Part shown: positions 1 to 14,700 of the stretch, piece by piece
Layout of the letters: every line of letters begins with the position of its first letter
Numbering within the stretch: the first letter of the stretch is position 1
Notes under the pieces: generated by a model
What the model saw: the letters and a program-made list of their open reading frames with translations, nothing else
The model's database searches: none
Told to the model about the DNA's origin: nothing
From: Acidobacteriota bacterium
GTDB taxonomy: Bacteria > Acidobacteriota > Blastocatellia > Chloracidobacteriales > Chloracidobacteriaceae
NCBI GenBank assembly: GCA_016208495.1
Contig: JACQXX010000026.1
Coordinates: 1-46,247 of the forward strand
Reading direction: 5' to 3'
Length of the DNA stretch: 46,247 nt
Translations under genes and position numbers: made by a program

Positions 1-608
1 AGCCCGACCAAACCGAGCCCATCAGGGATTGAAACATCCAGGCAGAAAACCAGTTCTTTCTTAGCTCTGGCTAGCCCGACCAAACCGAGCCCATCAGGGA
101 TTGAAACTCCGTGATTGATAAATTCGGCAGTGAAATCCTGCTAGCCCGACCAAACCGAGCCCATCAGGGATTGAAACGAAATAGATTCCCATAAGCTGGG
201 TTTGACTCAACTCTAGCCCGACCAAACCGAGCCCATCAGGGATTGAAACCGGTTGCCCCGGCCAGCCACCGCCGCATGTGCTCCCTAGCCCGACCAAACC
301 GAGCCCATCAGGGATTGAAACACTCACGGTTGCACCGCCAAGCTCTAATAGTTCTCTAGCCCGACCAAACCGAGCCCATCAGGGATTGAAACCCATCAAC
401 CCTAGCCCGACTGGACGCCATTTTTTCTAGCCCGACCAAACCGAGCCCATCAGGGATTGAAACTGGAAAGTCTTCATAATCATGAATAGCAAACTCTTCT
501 AGCCCGACCAAACCGAGCCCATCAGGGATTGAAACAGATCTATACACCGTGGAGTTTCTTTTCGATTGACCCTAGCCCGACCAAACCGAGCCCATCAGGG
601 ATTGAAAC

Positions 609-629
609 GAGCCCATCAGGGATTGAAAC
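609..629 (+). repeat. 21-bp partial CRISPR repeat fused to repeat 9
   Basis: Directly after the full repeat at 572-608, with no spacer between, lies a second copy of the last 21 bp of the repeat (GAGCCCATC...TTGAAAC). The normal spacer follows at 630-663. It looks like a slippage or recombination product, or the remnant of a unit whose spacer and repeat 5' half were lost. Confidence 0.97.
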
Positions 630-2165
630 AGGATTTCACTTAAAGTGGCCGGGCCGCCAGAATCTAGCCCGACCAAACCGAGCCCATCAGGGATTGAAAC
701 CGGCCTCAGCCAGTCGTGCGCCCCGCTCTTCCTGCTAGCCCGACCAAACCGAGCCCATCAGGGATTGAAACTGGTTTTGGGGTATCATCTTTCCCTTGTT
801 TTAGTCGCTAGCCCGACCAAACCGAGCCCATCAGGGATTGAAACATAATCATGAATTGCAAACTCTTCATGATTGCCTCTAGCCCGACCAAACCGAGCCC
901 ATCAGGGATTGAAACTGGAGAGGTTAATTTCCCTTTCCCTTTCAAGTTTTCTAGCCCGACCAAACCGAGCCCATCAGGGATTGAAACTTGCAACCAACGT
1001 TTCAAAACGGAAAAATTTTCGCTAGCCCGACCAAACCGAGCCCATCAGGGATTGAAACAATTTAAATAGAAAAGAACTTAGGATACTTCTTGACTAGCCC
1101 GACCAAACCGAGCCCATCAGGGATTGAAACTATCGGGCTGCCGGTGATAGCCGCCCTAGCGCCGCTAGCCCGACCAAACCGAGCCCATCAGGGATTGAAA
1201 CCCGAACTAAATCATAAAGCTTCTCTTTCGCTTTACTAGCCCGACCAAACCGAGCCCATCAGGGATTGAAACAACCGTGCTTGCTCCGTCAAATGCCATC
1301 GTTGGCTAGCCCGACCAAACCGAGCCCATCAGGGATTGAAACCTTTTTGAAGATGAAATTATCACTTTCCCTTCGGAACTAGCCCGACCAAACCGAGCCC
1401 ATCAGGGATTGAAACGAAAATGAACCGGCAAAAAATTCTAAAAAGCTTCCTAGCCCGACCAAACCGAGCCCATCAGGGATTGAAACAGAGGGAAATTGAC
1501 GAACCGCTACACTGTGCCGCCTAGCCCGACCAAACCGAGCCCATCAGGGATTGAAACATAAATTGGTATAATCAATTCGGCGGGCATAATGGCTAGCCCG
1601 ACCAAACCGAGCCCATCAGGGATTGAAACTGTAGGTGCCGCTCTTGTACGAAAAGGTGTCGCCGCTAGCCCGACCAAACCGAGCCCATCAGGGATTGAAA
1701 CTTGCAACCGGGCTGACAACCGGCTTGGGCCACATTCTAGCCCGACCAAACCGAGCCCATCAGGGATTGAAACACCTTTCTTTGGAGGGGGAGGGGCACT
1801 ACCTTTCTAGCCCGACCAAACCGAGCCCATCAGGGATTGAAACAATTTGCCCCAAACCTCCGCCGAGGCTTCGTACTCTAGCCCGACCAAACCGAGCCCA
1901 TCAGGGATTGAAACCGGCTGTACCTGGGTCTTCGGCTGTTGTCCTTGCTAGCCCGACCAAACCGAGCCCATCAGGGATTGAAACATCACGGAGACCCTGA
2001 CGGATGGTCCCAAGCCGACCTAGCCCGACCAAACCGAGCCCATCAGGGATTGAAACTCACCTGAAGTGACCGCCTTTGTCGGGCAGTCCTTCTAGCCCGA
2101 CCAAACCGAGCCCATCAGGGATTGAAACTTTGGATGAGTTGGGCTGCGCTAGCCAACTCTGTGGC

Positions 2166-2188
2166 CTGGCCCGACCAAACCGAGCCCA
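2166..2188 (+). repeat. decayed terminal CRISPR repeat
   Basis: The last repeat keeps only its first 23 bp, with one change (CTGGCCC for CTAGCCC), then departs from the consensus. The missing 14 bp include the whole ATTGAAAC handle. It marks the old, trailer end of the array and stops 7 bases short of the stop codon of the convergent GH13 gene. Confidence 0.95.
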
Positions 2189-2195
2189 AAGAACC

Positions 2196-4019
2196 TCACT
2201 CTTTTTGAAAGTAGATCCGCCCCCAATTGGAATTGATTGTCTGATTGAACAGCTTAAAGTTGGTGACCGTGTCAGTCGTGTTGTTCAAAAGATCATTCCA
2301 CAAGCCGTTGGTTGAGAAGGGGATGTCAACCTGCTGGTCAGCGTCAGAGTAATTGAGAACGATGATGAATCGTTCAATCCTTCCGTCATCTGCATTGCCC
2401 CACCGATGGTAAATAACAATGTCTTGATCGGGAAAGACCCCATATCCATCTTCAGAATTGGATGGGTACGGGAAGAAGTTTGCTGAGCGCAACGATGGAT
2501 GTTGTGTTCGAATATCTGTAAGGCGCTGGTAAAGCCCAAATAAAGATGCGCCGATATTGTCGCTTCCATCCGCCTGCCACCGGAGCGGGCGGGGAATGAC
2601 CCGGCCTGGGCCGTCTCCGGGTAAAGATTCCTCCTGGCCAAATTCCTGACCGTTGTGGAGCAGCACCGCTCCGGGAGAAGTCAGCAGGGCAATGACTGCT
2701 GGCTGAGTTTTGAACCAGCGATTTCGACTTCCAACCTCATGCGTAAGGGATGAATGATCGTGATTCTGAAGGTAGGTCACTGGACACTTTCCTGGTTGGA
2801 AATCCAGATTTGAATTGAGAATTCGCAGGATGCTGTCATCAATCTGGCCAGATTGACAGTACTCAAAGTGCTTGAACATAAAAGGATCAAACCAGCACCC
2901 AGTGGCGCCGATATGATTGGTGTCGTCAATGGCCTCAAATCGGTTGTCTGGAAGGTGTTCGATAAAGAACCCAATGTTTGAGCGGTGGGTGGTGGTGAGG
3001 TGCTGGTTGAGATTGGAAATCAGCTTCGTAATACCAACATGAGGGTTATTTTCCTGGAAGAACCCACGGGTGAAATCAAACCGAATTCCGTCAATCTGAA
3101 ATTGATCAAGCCAGAAAATACAGACATCACGGATGAATTCTTCAACGCAATTGTTTTGATAATCCAATTCGTCAAAGAAGCCACCGGCTGCAAAGTCGCC
3201 GATGAACGGGGAATCAGCCGGATCCTGGTAAAGCCACTTGTAGGCAAATCGTGGACTGAAACTATCTCCGGCCTCAACATGGTTGAAAACACCGTCCAGA
3301 ATCACATGCATGCCCCGCTGATGCATGTCGTTGATCAAGTTCTTGAGTTTCACCACTTTATCAGCAGGAGTGGTTGGATCATTGACATAACTGTATTCAA
3401 TTGAGAAAAACGAGAAAGGCGCATACCCCCAGTTAAAAGCATTCCCCGGCCAGGCCGTCCAGGGCATAAACTCAACCGCATTGACACCCAGCCGTTGGAG
3501 ATAATCAAGCCGCTCCCGGAACGCATCAACCGGCGCCTTCGTGCCTCGATATTCGTGAGTGAAGTCGTCCAGATGCGTTTCATAAATAATCAGGTCACGT
3601 GCTGGCAGACGGTTTCCGATTGGCAACACATCGGTTCGATTACCGCCAATCACAAAGGCTGAATTTTCGCTCTCATCATTGCCGCCATACTTTGTAACCG
3701 GATCGCTTACCCAGCGGATAGTGTCATTTTCAAATTCGACGACATATTTGTACTGATAGTAGCCTTCTGGCAGGTCTGAATTCAGGGCAAGTTGGTACAC
3801 CCAGCCGTTTGGATGAGCAACTTTTTGCATCTTAAATTGCTGATCAACCTGCCAGTTCTGGCTGCCCAGACTGTTTTGGAAGTCACCGCAAACGTGGATC
3901 TCCTTGATTCGAGGTGACCCTCCACGCACATACTGGGTTGGATCTATTGCCTTATCAGGAAGGAATAGGGAAAACACAACTCGGGGACCGCTGACAACCG
4001 CACCAAATTTTTCATACAT
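2196..4019 (-). CDS. GH13 (alpha-amylase family) glycoside hydrolase with N-terminal CBM48-like domain
   Basis: A 607-residue enzyme of the alpha-amylase clan. Residues about 10-130 look like an E-set/CBM48 starch-binding domain (PNGWVYQL, EGYYQYKYVV); the TIM barrel follows from about 140. The catalytic residues of GH13 are visible: nucleophile D315 in GIRFDFTRGF, acid/base E354 in FFIEHLPDN, and transition-state D421 in the NHD motif of YLQNHDHSS. DGVFNH supplies the conserved region I. A branching, pullulanase-type or amylase activity on alpha-glucans is likely; I cannot fix the subfamily. No signal peptide is seen, so it probably acts on intracellular glycogen or maltodextrin. The ATG at 4017-4019 is chosen over a TTG 15 bases upstream because GGAG lies 9 bases before it. 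No terminator separates its stop codon from the CRISPR array. Confidence 0.9.
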   Translation of the reverse strand: MYEKFGAVVSGPRVVFSLFLPDKAIDPTQYVRGGSPRIKEIHVCGDFQNSLGSQNWQVDQQFKMQKVAHPNGWVYQLALNSDLPEGYYQYKYVVEFENDTIRWVSDPVTKYGGNDESENSAFVIGGNRTDVLPIGNRLPARDLIIYETHLDDFTHEYRGTKAPVDAFRERLDYLQRLGVNAVEFMPWTAWPGNAFNWGYAPFSFFSIEYSYVNDPTTPADKVVKLKNLINDMHQRGMHVILDGVFNHVEAGDSFSPRFAYKWLYQDPADSPFIGDFAAGGFFDELDYQNNCVEEFIRDVCIFWLDQFQIDGIRFDFTRGFFQENNPHVGITKLISNLNQHLTTTHRSNIGFFIEHLPDNRFEAIDDTNHIGATGCWFDPFMFKHFEYCQSGQIDDSILRILNSNLDFQPGKCPVTYLQNHDHSSLTHEVGSRNRWFKTQPAVIALLTSPGAVLLHNGQEFGQEESLPGDGPGRVIPRPLRWQADGSDNIGASLFGLYQRLTDIRTQHPSLRSANFFPYPSNSEDGYGVFPDQDIVIYHRWGNADDGRIERFIIVLNYSDADQQVDIPFSTNGLWNDLLNNTTDTVTNFKLFNQTINSNWGRIYFQKE

Positions 4020-4183
4020 GGCTGATTTCTCCAAATCAACAGATTGCTGAATGTACCAAGTTGAATCCTAGAATGATACCAGGTGCCGGGTGGTTTGAAC
4101 TCAATGAGTTTGGTCCTCAAATTAAAGAGAAATTTGACCATTCGTCATTGATTGCCCAGAAATTAGACCGCATAAGTCTTTTG

Positions 4184-4831
4184 TCAAGAATTATTTCCTG
4201 GGACTCGATATCCCAAAAGATTACTTTTAAGATATTCGGAGGTATTAACTTCATTGCTTTGATTCCCGCCAAGTACTTTGATTTTGTCACTCGTTTCACC
4301 CCAGTAGAATCCCACATGTCCACCGGCGCCTCTTCTAAAAACGACGATACAGCCTTTACGGGGCTGGTCTATTGGAACCCCCCAATTAAGCCAGGATCTT
4401 GCCCAGGCTGAATCAGTTCCTTCATAACCAGCACGTTCAACACACCAATTTACAAAAGCTGAACACCAGTAGGTTTCATCATTGTCTCTGGCTGAACCTG
4501 GGAGAGTGGTAGAATGTAAATACCCTACAATTCTGGGGTTGTCTCCGCTTCCAGGAAATTCCTTAACTCCAACTTCGCCAAGTGCAATGCTCACCCATGG
4601 GAATTCTAAAGCTGAGTCCGTTGTCTCGGTAACAGCCTGGAGGTACCTGTGAGAAACCCATCCTTTTTGACCTGTGGGAGATATAACTTTATACCAGTAG
4701 TCGTCACCAGACATACTGATAAACTCAACAATATCCCCTTTTCTAAGGAAACCAATAATATTTCCGTGAATAGATGGCTCATCTCGGAAGTTAAGTACTT
4801 CAGCAACAACTTTATATTGATTAGTAGACAT
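4184..4831 (-). CDS. SH3b plus CHAP-like (TIGR02594-type) cysteine hydrolase
   Basis: A 215-residue protein. Residues 5-65 form a bacterial SH3 domain (LNFRDEPSIHGNIIGFL, KGWVSHRYL). The rest resembles the TIGR02594/CHAP-type NlpC/P60-like fold: a likely catalytic Cys in YWCSAFVNWC and His in GGHVGFYWG. Such proteins cut peptidoglycan peptides or amides. There is no signal peptide, so it is either released by another route, phage-derived, or part of a contact-dependent or immunity-type system; no holin or phage gene is near. Start ATG at 4829-4831 is supported by AAGGAG seven bases upstream. A foldback mobile element begins right behind that ribosome site, so the promoter must lie inside or beyond the element. 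No clear terminator is seen in the 165 bp before the GH13 gene. Confidence 0.8.
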   Translation of the reverse strand: MSTNQYKVVAEVLNFRDEPSIHGNIIGFLRKGDIVEFISMSGDDYWYKVISPTGQKGWVSHRYLQAVTETTDSALEFPWVSIALGEVGVKEFPGSGDNPRIVGYLHSTTLPGSARDNDETYWCSAFVNWCVERAGYEGTDSAWARSWLNWGVPIDQPRKGCIVVFRRGAGGHVGFYWGETSDKIKVLGGNQSNEVNTSEYLKSNLLGYRVPGNNS

Positions 4832-4837
4832 TGTTTT

Positions 4838-4846
4838 CTCCTTAAG
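4838..4846 (-). promoter_or_regulatory. ribosome binding site abutting the mobile element
   Basis: On the - strand CTTAAGGAG precedes the ATG at 4831. Its TTAAG part (4842-4846) is one copy of the 5-bp target duplication of the element at 4847-5225, so the element inserted exactly at the 5' edge of the Shine-Dalgarno site. Confidence 0.7.
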
Positions 4847-5225
4847 TACAAGTCCCCATAAATGGGGGATGGAATTTCGGTGATTCCGAATTGGCTTTCG
4901 CCCGGATGGGCGCCGGACAATAGCCGGTGGTTTGCCGCTTTGGGCACACCACCGGATCTTCGGTCCGCAGTGGTTTGCGCTGGTTTGCGCCTGGATGGGC
5001 GCTGGAAGCTGGTTCGGGTCACGTTCCCTGCGGGGTTTTCGGCGACTCGCTCACCATTGTATTCCAGCGCCCATCCGGGCGCGAACCCGTGATGGTGACT
5101 CTTTCCGGTGGCCGCGTGTCCAAAGCGACACTTGCCACCGGCTATTTTCCACCGCCCATCCGGGCGAACCCCAATTTTCTCCTAGCGAGTGGTCAAATTT
5201 CATCCCTCTTTTATGGGGACTTGTA
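4847..5225. mobile_element. foldback non-autonomous element, copy 1 (379 bp)
   Basis: Inverted ends TACAAGTCCCCATAAA are followed by imperfectly paired arms, each carrying CGCCCGGATGGGCG and a (C/A)AATAGCCGGTGG block. A second, nested inverted pair (GCGCTGGAAGCTGG against its complement near 5060-5080) fills the middle. It is flanked by a perfect 5-bp direct repeat TTAAG (4842-4846 and 5226-5230). No transposase is encoded. A near-identical copy lies at 33350-33719, with related, differently ended copies at 11397-11707 and 29548-29665. Confidence 0.9.
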
Positions 5226-5304
5226 TTAAGTGTTCTTAAAAGTAGTTCCATGTAAGAAAGCGAATTATTGACATCTTATGGGTCAACAGGAATGAAAATA
5301 AAGT

Positions 5305-5347
5305 AAAAAAGCGACAATCTGCCTGAGGTAACAGATTGTCGCTTTTT
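5305..5347 (-). terminator. intrinsic terminator after the carboxylase gene
   Basis: A perfect GCGACAATCTG stem with a 10-base loop is flanked by A- and T-runs, so on the - strand it ends in TTTTTT. It lies about 180 bp past the carboxylase stop. The T-run on the + strand also allows it to work in both directions. Confidence 0.85.
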
Positions 5348-5410
5348 GGTAAGTCGAGCAGGAAGCAATACTATTTGGGGCTGAAGACTCGCAAGTTCGG
5401 GGCAATCAAA

Positions 5411-5523
5411 GGGATGAGGGATGAGGGATGAGGGATGAGGGATGAAATAAAACCAGTTTTTCAACCCACTTTCTTCAGCCCTCATCCCGACTTCTTCAGC
5501 CCAAGTTCTTCAGCCCGAGTTCT

Positions 5524-5530
<7 letters not shown>
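5411..5530. repeat. heptamer tandem repeats 3' of the carboxylase gene
   Basis: Five perfect copies of GGGATGA occupy 5411-5445. TTCTTCAGCCC recurs at 5471, 5492, 5506 and 5520, that is at steps of 21, 14 and 14 bp, all multiples of seven. The last unit overlaps the carboxylase stop codon at 5524-5526. Confidence 0.85.
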
Positions 5531-10890
<5,360 letters not shown>

Positions 10891-10930
10891 ATTTCCTCCA
10901 TCTAAGAGAGAAGCAAGTAGCGAGCTCAAG

Positions 10931-11097
10931 AGTGAGTAGTGGGTAGCGAGTAGCGAGTAGTCAATCCAGAAAAGTGAATAGCAAGTGGAGCTCAAATCAG
11001 TATTGGATCACTTCCCAGGTGAGAAGTAGGAGAACCAGTAACCGAAACAACAAATCTTCTTTTCTGACTACTCGCTACTCGCTACTCACTACTCGCT
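10931..11097. repeat. inverted pair of GTAGCGA heptamer arrays
   Basis: Left arm 10931-10962 reads GTAGTGG, GTAGCGA, GTAGCGA, GTAGTCA. The right arm 11065-11097 is its reverse complement (ACTCGCT units). About 100 bp lie between them. The stop codon of the small gene at 11107 is itself inside a TAGCGA unit. The pair could fold into a long hairpin in the transcript between the two genes. Confidence 0.9.
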
Positions 11098-11106
11098 TTT
11101 TGTTCG

Positions 11107-11358
11107 CTAGCTTGCGGCTTCGCTGGCTTTGGTTTCTTCTTCAGTGTTGACGTGGGCCAGCAGGTGCACAATTTTTTTCAAACCGGTGATGTCAGTCAAA
11201 AACATTTGTTTTTCCGGGGTTGAGTCCGGCAGGCAGGCCAGAAAATCGTGACAAATCTGAAGTGTGGCCAGCAGGTTCCCGGTTTTGTAATGGTGGATCA
11301 AAAAGGTCAAAGCATCGATTTGAGATTGGGTTAATGATGGTGCGACGTGGTTATTCAT
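11107..11358 (-). CDS. small hypothetical protein between megasynthase and carboxylase
   Basis: An 83-residue, Leu- and His-rich, probably all-helical protein (SQIDALTFLIHHYKTGNLL, LKKIVHLLAHVNTEEE). I recognise no family. The ATG at 11356-11358 is chosen because GAGAGGAT precedes it; the longer frame upstream runs through a foldback element and is unlikely to be translated. It sits 217 bp before the carboxylase gene and 358 bp after the megasynthase gene, on the same strand, so it may be co-transcribed with either. Its acidic C-terminal tail and small size would fit an adaptor, but that is only a guess. Confidence 0.6.
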   Translation of the reverse strand: MNNHVAPSLTQSQIDALTFLIHHYKTGNLLATLQICHDFLACLPDSTPEKQMFLTDITGLKKIVHLLAHVNTEEETKASEAAS

Positions 11359-11396
11359 GGCTGGATCCTCTCTAGGGTGAATGAAGAATGAAAAAT

Positions 11397-11707
11397 CTCC
11401 GTTATGGAAAGATCGCTTGAGCTTGACAGCCTTCCGCCCGGAGGGCGATGGAAAGTAGCTGGTGGTTTGCCGCTTTGGGCACACCACCGGATCTTCAGTC
11501 CGGTTTGGTTCGCGCCCGGATGGGCGCTGGAAGATGGGTTTGGTTCAGTATCTGAAAGTTTTCCGATCAGTTTGCGATTTTAGTCCAGCGCCCATCCGGG
11601 CGCGAATTTGTTCCGGTCCGGGTTCCGGTGGGTGCGCCTCAAAGCAGGCTTCCCACCGGCTACTGTCCGGCGCCCTCCGGGCGAAAACCGACCTCTCCAT
11701 AACGGAG
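11397..11707. mobile_element. foldback element with a related core and different ends
   Basis: Ends are CTCCGTTATGGA (11397-11408) and its complement TCCATAACGGAG (11696-11707). The interior shares the GCCGCTTTGGGCACACCACC block, the CGCCCGGATGGGCGC palindromes and the nested arms with the elements at 4847 and 33350. I see no clean target duplication. It fills most of the 358 bp between the megasynthase stop and the small gene. Confidence 0.8.
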
Positions 11708-11716
11708 AATAAGACA

Positions 11717-14700
11717 TCAACTCAACACCGTTCGGATGAGCGCGACCTGCGCTTCATCGTTGGCGGTAAATTCGACGGTCCGGTACCCTTGCAGGTACAG
11801 AAAGACATTGCCTTCGCCGTCACAGACGACACCGTCAAAGCCGTTGTTTTCGGTGTCGCGACGGATGATGGCGACCTGACGACCGCTGACGTTTTCTCCG
11901 GTGCGGAGTTTGAGCACCCGGTCAACGTGCAGTGGCAATCCCATATGGCCGGTTTCGCCAATTTCCCAGATTCCGGCGGTTTGGAAGCACAACTCGATCA
12001 GACGCGGCGTCAGTTGGGTTTCAAGTTCCATCGGACGATGGTTTTCGATCAATTCGGCGGCAAACTGACCGGCGACGCAATCCTCCCATTTCCAGATTTT
12101 TTCAAGGACCTGATAGGCCGGGCCGTGGAAATAAATCCGGTAAATGTCTTCGGCGTTGACGGTGGCTTCAGCTTCAGTCGCTGGTTGTTCCAGGTCTTCC
12201 GGGAGTGGTTGCCGGGTCAGGCGAACTGTACCGGTAAAGTGAACGGTTTCCTGCGGTGTCGGTTGGTTTGGCAACGTTCGCGTTCCAATCAGGCGGCAGA
12301 AGGCCAGAATGTCTTCGCCGTCGGTTTGGAATTTGGCCACGAGTTTGATGGTCCGTGGTTCGTGCCGGTAAAACTTAAACGGCGCCAGAAAGTCCACGTT
12401 TTCAACGCTGGCGACTGACCGGTCAGGGAAGAGCACGGCGGCCAGTTCGGCAAATGATTCCATGCCCATCACGCCCGGCAGTACTGGCGTGCCTTCAATC
12501 TGGTGATCAAAGAGGAATGGTTGTTCCTTTGGATCCAGTGTGGTCTCAATCGTGAGCCCGGTGTGGAGTCCAAATCCGGTCACGTTGCCAATCATTGGGC
12601 CGACGTTTCCGGCTTCGCGGTGCTCGGCCAGTTGTTGATTGATGGCTTCGACATCGAGACCGCCGGTTGCATCAAATTCGTCCATCAAGAGGCCGAGTCG
12701 CTCGGCGACCACGATTTCATCCCGGCGGCTGCCGGAGATCAATTCGCGGCGAATGAATGGGATGCCGGCTTCGGGGGCCAGCATGTCAATGCCGGCAAGT
12801 TCCATCATTTTTGGAATCGAGCCGCGCGAGGCCATTCCGATGCTGCTCCAGGCCGTCCAGTCGGTGGCAATGCCCCGCGTGTTGGGCCGCGTCGTGCGGA
12901 AGCTCGATGTGGTTTTGCAGAGCAGATCATTGGCAGAGCTGTAATCAGTTTGACCGCCGTTGCCAAAGCGTCCGGCAATCGAACTAAACACCACGGTGGC
13001 GCCAAGCGGCATCTGGCCAATGCTGCGCAGCAGGTTAAACCAGCCGTCGCACTTGACGTCAAACACCAGATCAAACTCGCGCGGTTCTTTGTCTTTCAGG
13101 AAGCGGCTGATTTCGAGTCCGGCGGCGTGCAAGAGCACATCAATCCGGCCTTGCTGTTCCTGAACGGCGTCAATCGCGTTGCCGACCGATTCGGCATCCC
13201 GCAGGTCAACGCTAAAGTAATGCGCGGTCCCGCCGGCGGCTTCGATGGCCTGGATGGCGGTGAGTGCGGCGCTGGCGCGTTCCAGGGCGGCGAGTTCTTT
13301 TTCAACCATGGCCGGGGTGGCGCGTTCGCCTCTGGCTTTGAGGCGTTCAAAGATGTCTCGCTTGAGGTTGTCTTTGTCATTGGCCAGCCGTGGAATGTCC
13401 GGGTTATGGCGGTCTGGTTCAGGGACCAAATCAAGCAGATAGAACGTCCCACCTGAGGCGACGGCCAGATCGGTGGTAATTGCTGACACAATGCTCCCGG
13501 CGGCACCGGTGACCACAAACACGGTGTCCTGGTTCAATTCCATTCCGGGTTCGCCGTTTTCGACCGGGATTTCCCGGAGTCCAACTGTCCAGCGATTTCC
13601 CTCCGCATAGCCAATTTCGACGGCGCCAGGATCAGTCAGGGTTTCAGCAATCAGGGTTTCAGCAATCTCATCGGCTGAAGTGTCAGGTTGGAAGTCAACT
13701 GTTTTGACGAGTGCTTCGGTGCGTTCGCGTTTATAGGCTTTGGTAAAGCCGGTGACGGCGCCGCCCAGCGGAGCGCGGGCTCCGGTCGGGCCATAGCCGT
13801 GCTGGCCATCCAGATGAACTGCCGAAACCAGGAAGGTGCCGGCGGCCTGAATCTGGTCATAGAGCACCCGCATTGTGGCGTAGAGGTACTTGACGCGAAC
13901 CTCCAGCTCAGCCCGCCACTGTTCCAGGTGCATATCAAACAGGTTGTCTTCGACGGCCAGGGCTGGTAACCAGTACACACCGTGGATTGGCCCGGCTTCG
14001 AGCCAGGTCTGAATCTGATCGGTGAGGGAAGCCGCATCCGATAGATTGTCAAGTTTCAGGACTTCGACGCCACGGTTTGCCAGTTTCTGACACAGGATTT
14101 CGGTGACGTCGCCCAGTTCGGGCATGACGATCACGCGGGTGCCGGCTTCGAGCCTGACGCCGGTTGGTTTGCAATCAGTCAGTGCCGGTCGCAGGATCGG
14201 AACCGGGACGCGTCGTGGAATGGCCGCCGCCGCATCGAGCGACATCGTTTTTGGCGTTGCGGGCGTTGTGACCGCTACGGTTGCCGCCGCACTCGTTGAC
14301 GGGGCAGTTGATTGAGCCGTGACGTTGCCTTTCAAATCCGGGCGTTTGTCATACACAAACCCAATCACGTGGCTGAGGGTTGGGAAGTCCCGGAGTTTCA
14401 GATTTTCATCACGTGGAATGTCAAACATTCCGCGAACCGAGGCAAACATTTCGGCTTGCTTGACGGTGTCAACCCCCAGGTCGGCTTCCAAATCGAGATC
14501 AAGGTCCAGCATTTCCGGCGGATAGCCGGTTTTCTCGACGGCCAGATCCAAAACTTTCTGGGTGACTTCGTCAACTGCCGGTGCTGCTTCGGCGACCGGG
14601 GCGGCAACCGGTTGAACCGGTGCTGGTGCCGCGGTGACTTTCAGGTCAGGTCGTTTGTCATAGACAAACCCAATCACATGTTTCAAGGTCGGGAAGTCGC

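Larger units (their letters stand above)
1..2188 (+). CRISPR. CRISPR array, 30 spacers, left end open
   Basis: A 37-bp repeat, beginning CTAGCCCGACC and ending GGGATTGAAAC, recurs every 70-74 bp. The first copy (1-35) is cut by the window edge. Full copies start at 71, 141, 213, 285, 356, 427, 499, 572, 664, 735, 808, 879, 951, 1022, 1094, 1165, 1236, 1306, 1379, 1450, 1521, 1593, 1665, 1737, 1807, 1878, 1948, 2020 and 2092; a decayed one starts at 2166. Spacers are 33-37 bp. The repeat is essentially invariant until the last copy. The ATTGAAAC 3' end matches the 8-nt crRNA handle common in type I and III arrays, so transcription should run left to right with the leader to the left; the decayed repeat at the right end agrees. 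The repeat has little internal symmetry (CCC-ATCA-GGG only). No cas gene lies in the window, so the subtype cannot be assigned. Confidence 0.99.

Noticed and set aside
94-2100. Short frames on both strands of the array coding repeated PSPSGIET, ARPNRAHQGLK or VSIPDGLGLVGL peptides
   Set aside because: They are translations of the CRISPR repeat and have no ribosome sites.
4184-4831. Prophage endolysin
   Set aside because: No holin, structural or integrase gene is nearby; the domain pair also occurs in ordinary bacterial proteins.
10891-10995. 35-residue N-terminal extension of the carboxylase
   Set aside because: It is read through heptamer repeats (SLLATHYSLL) and the ATG at 10890 has GGAGG before it.
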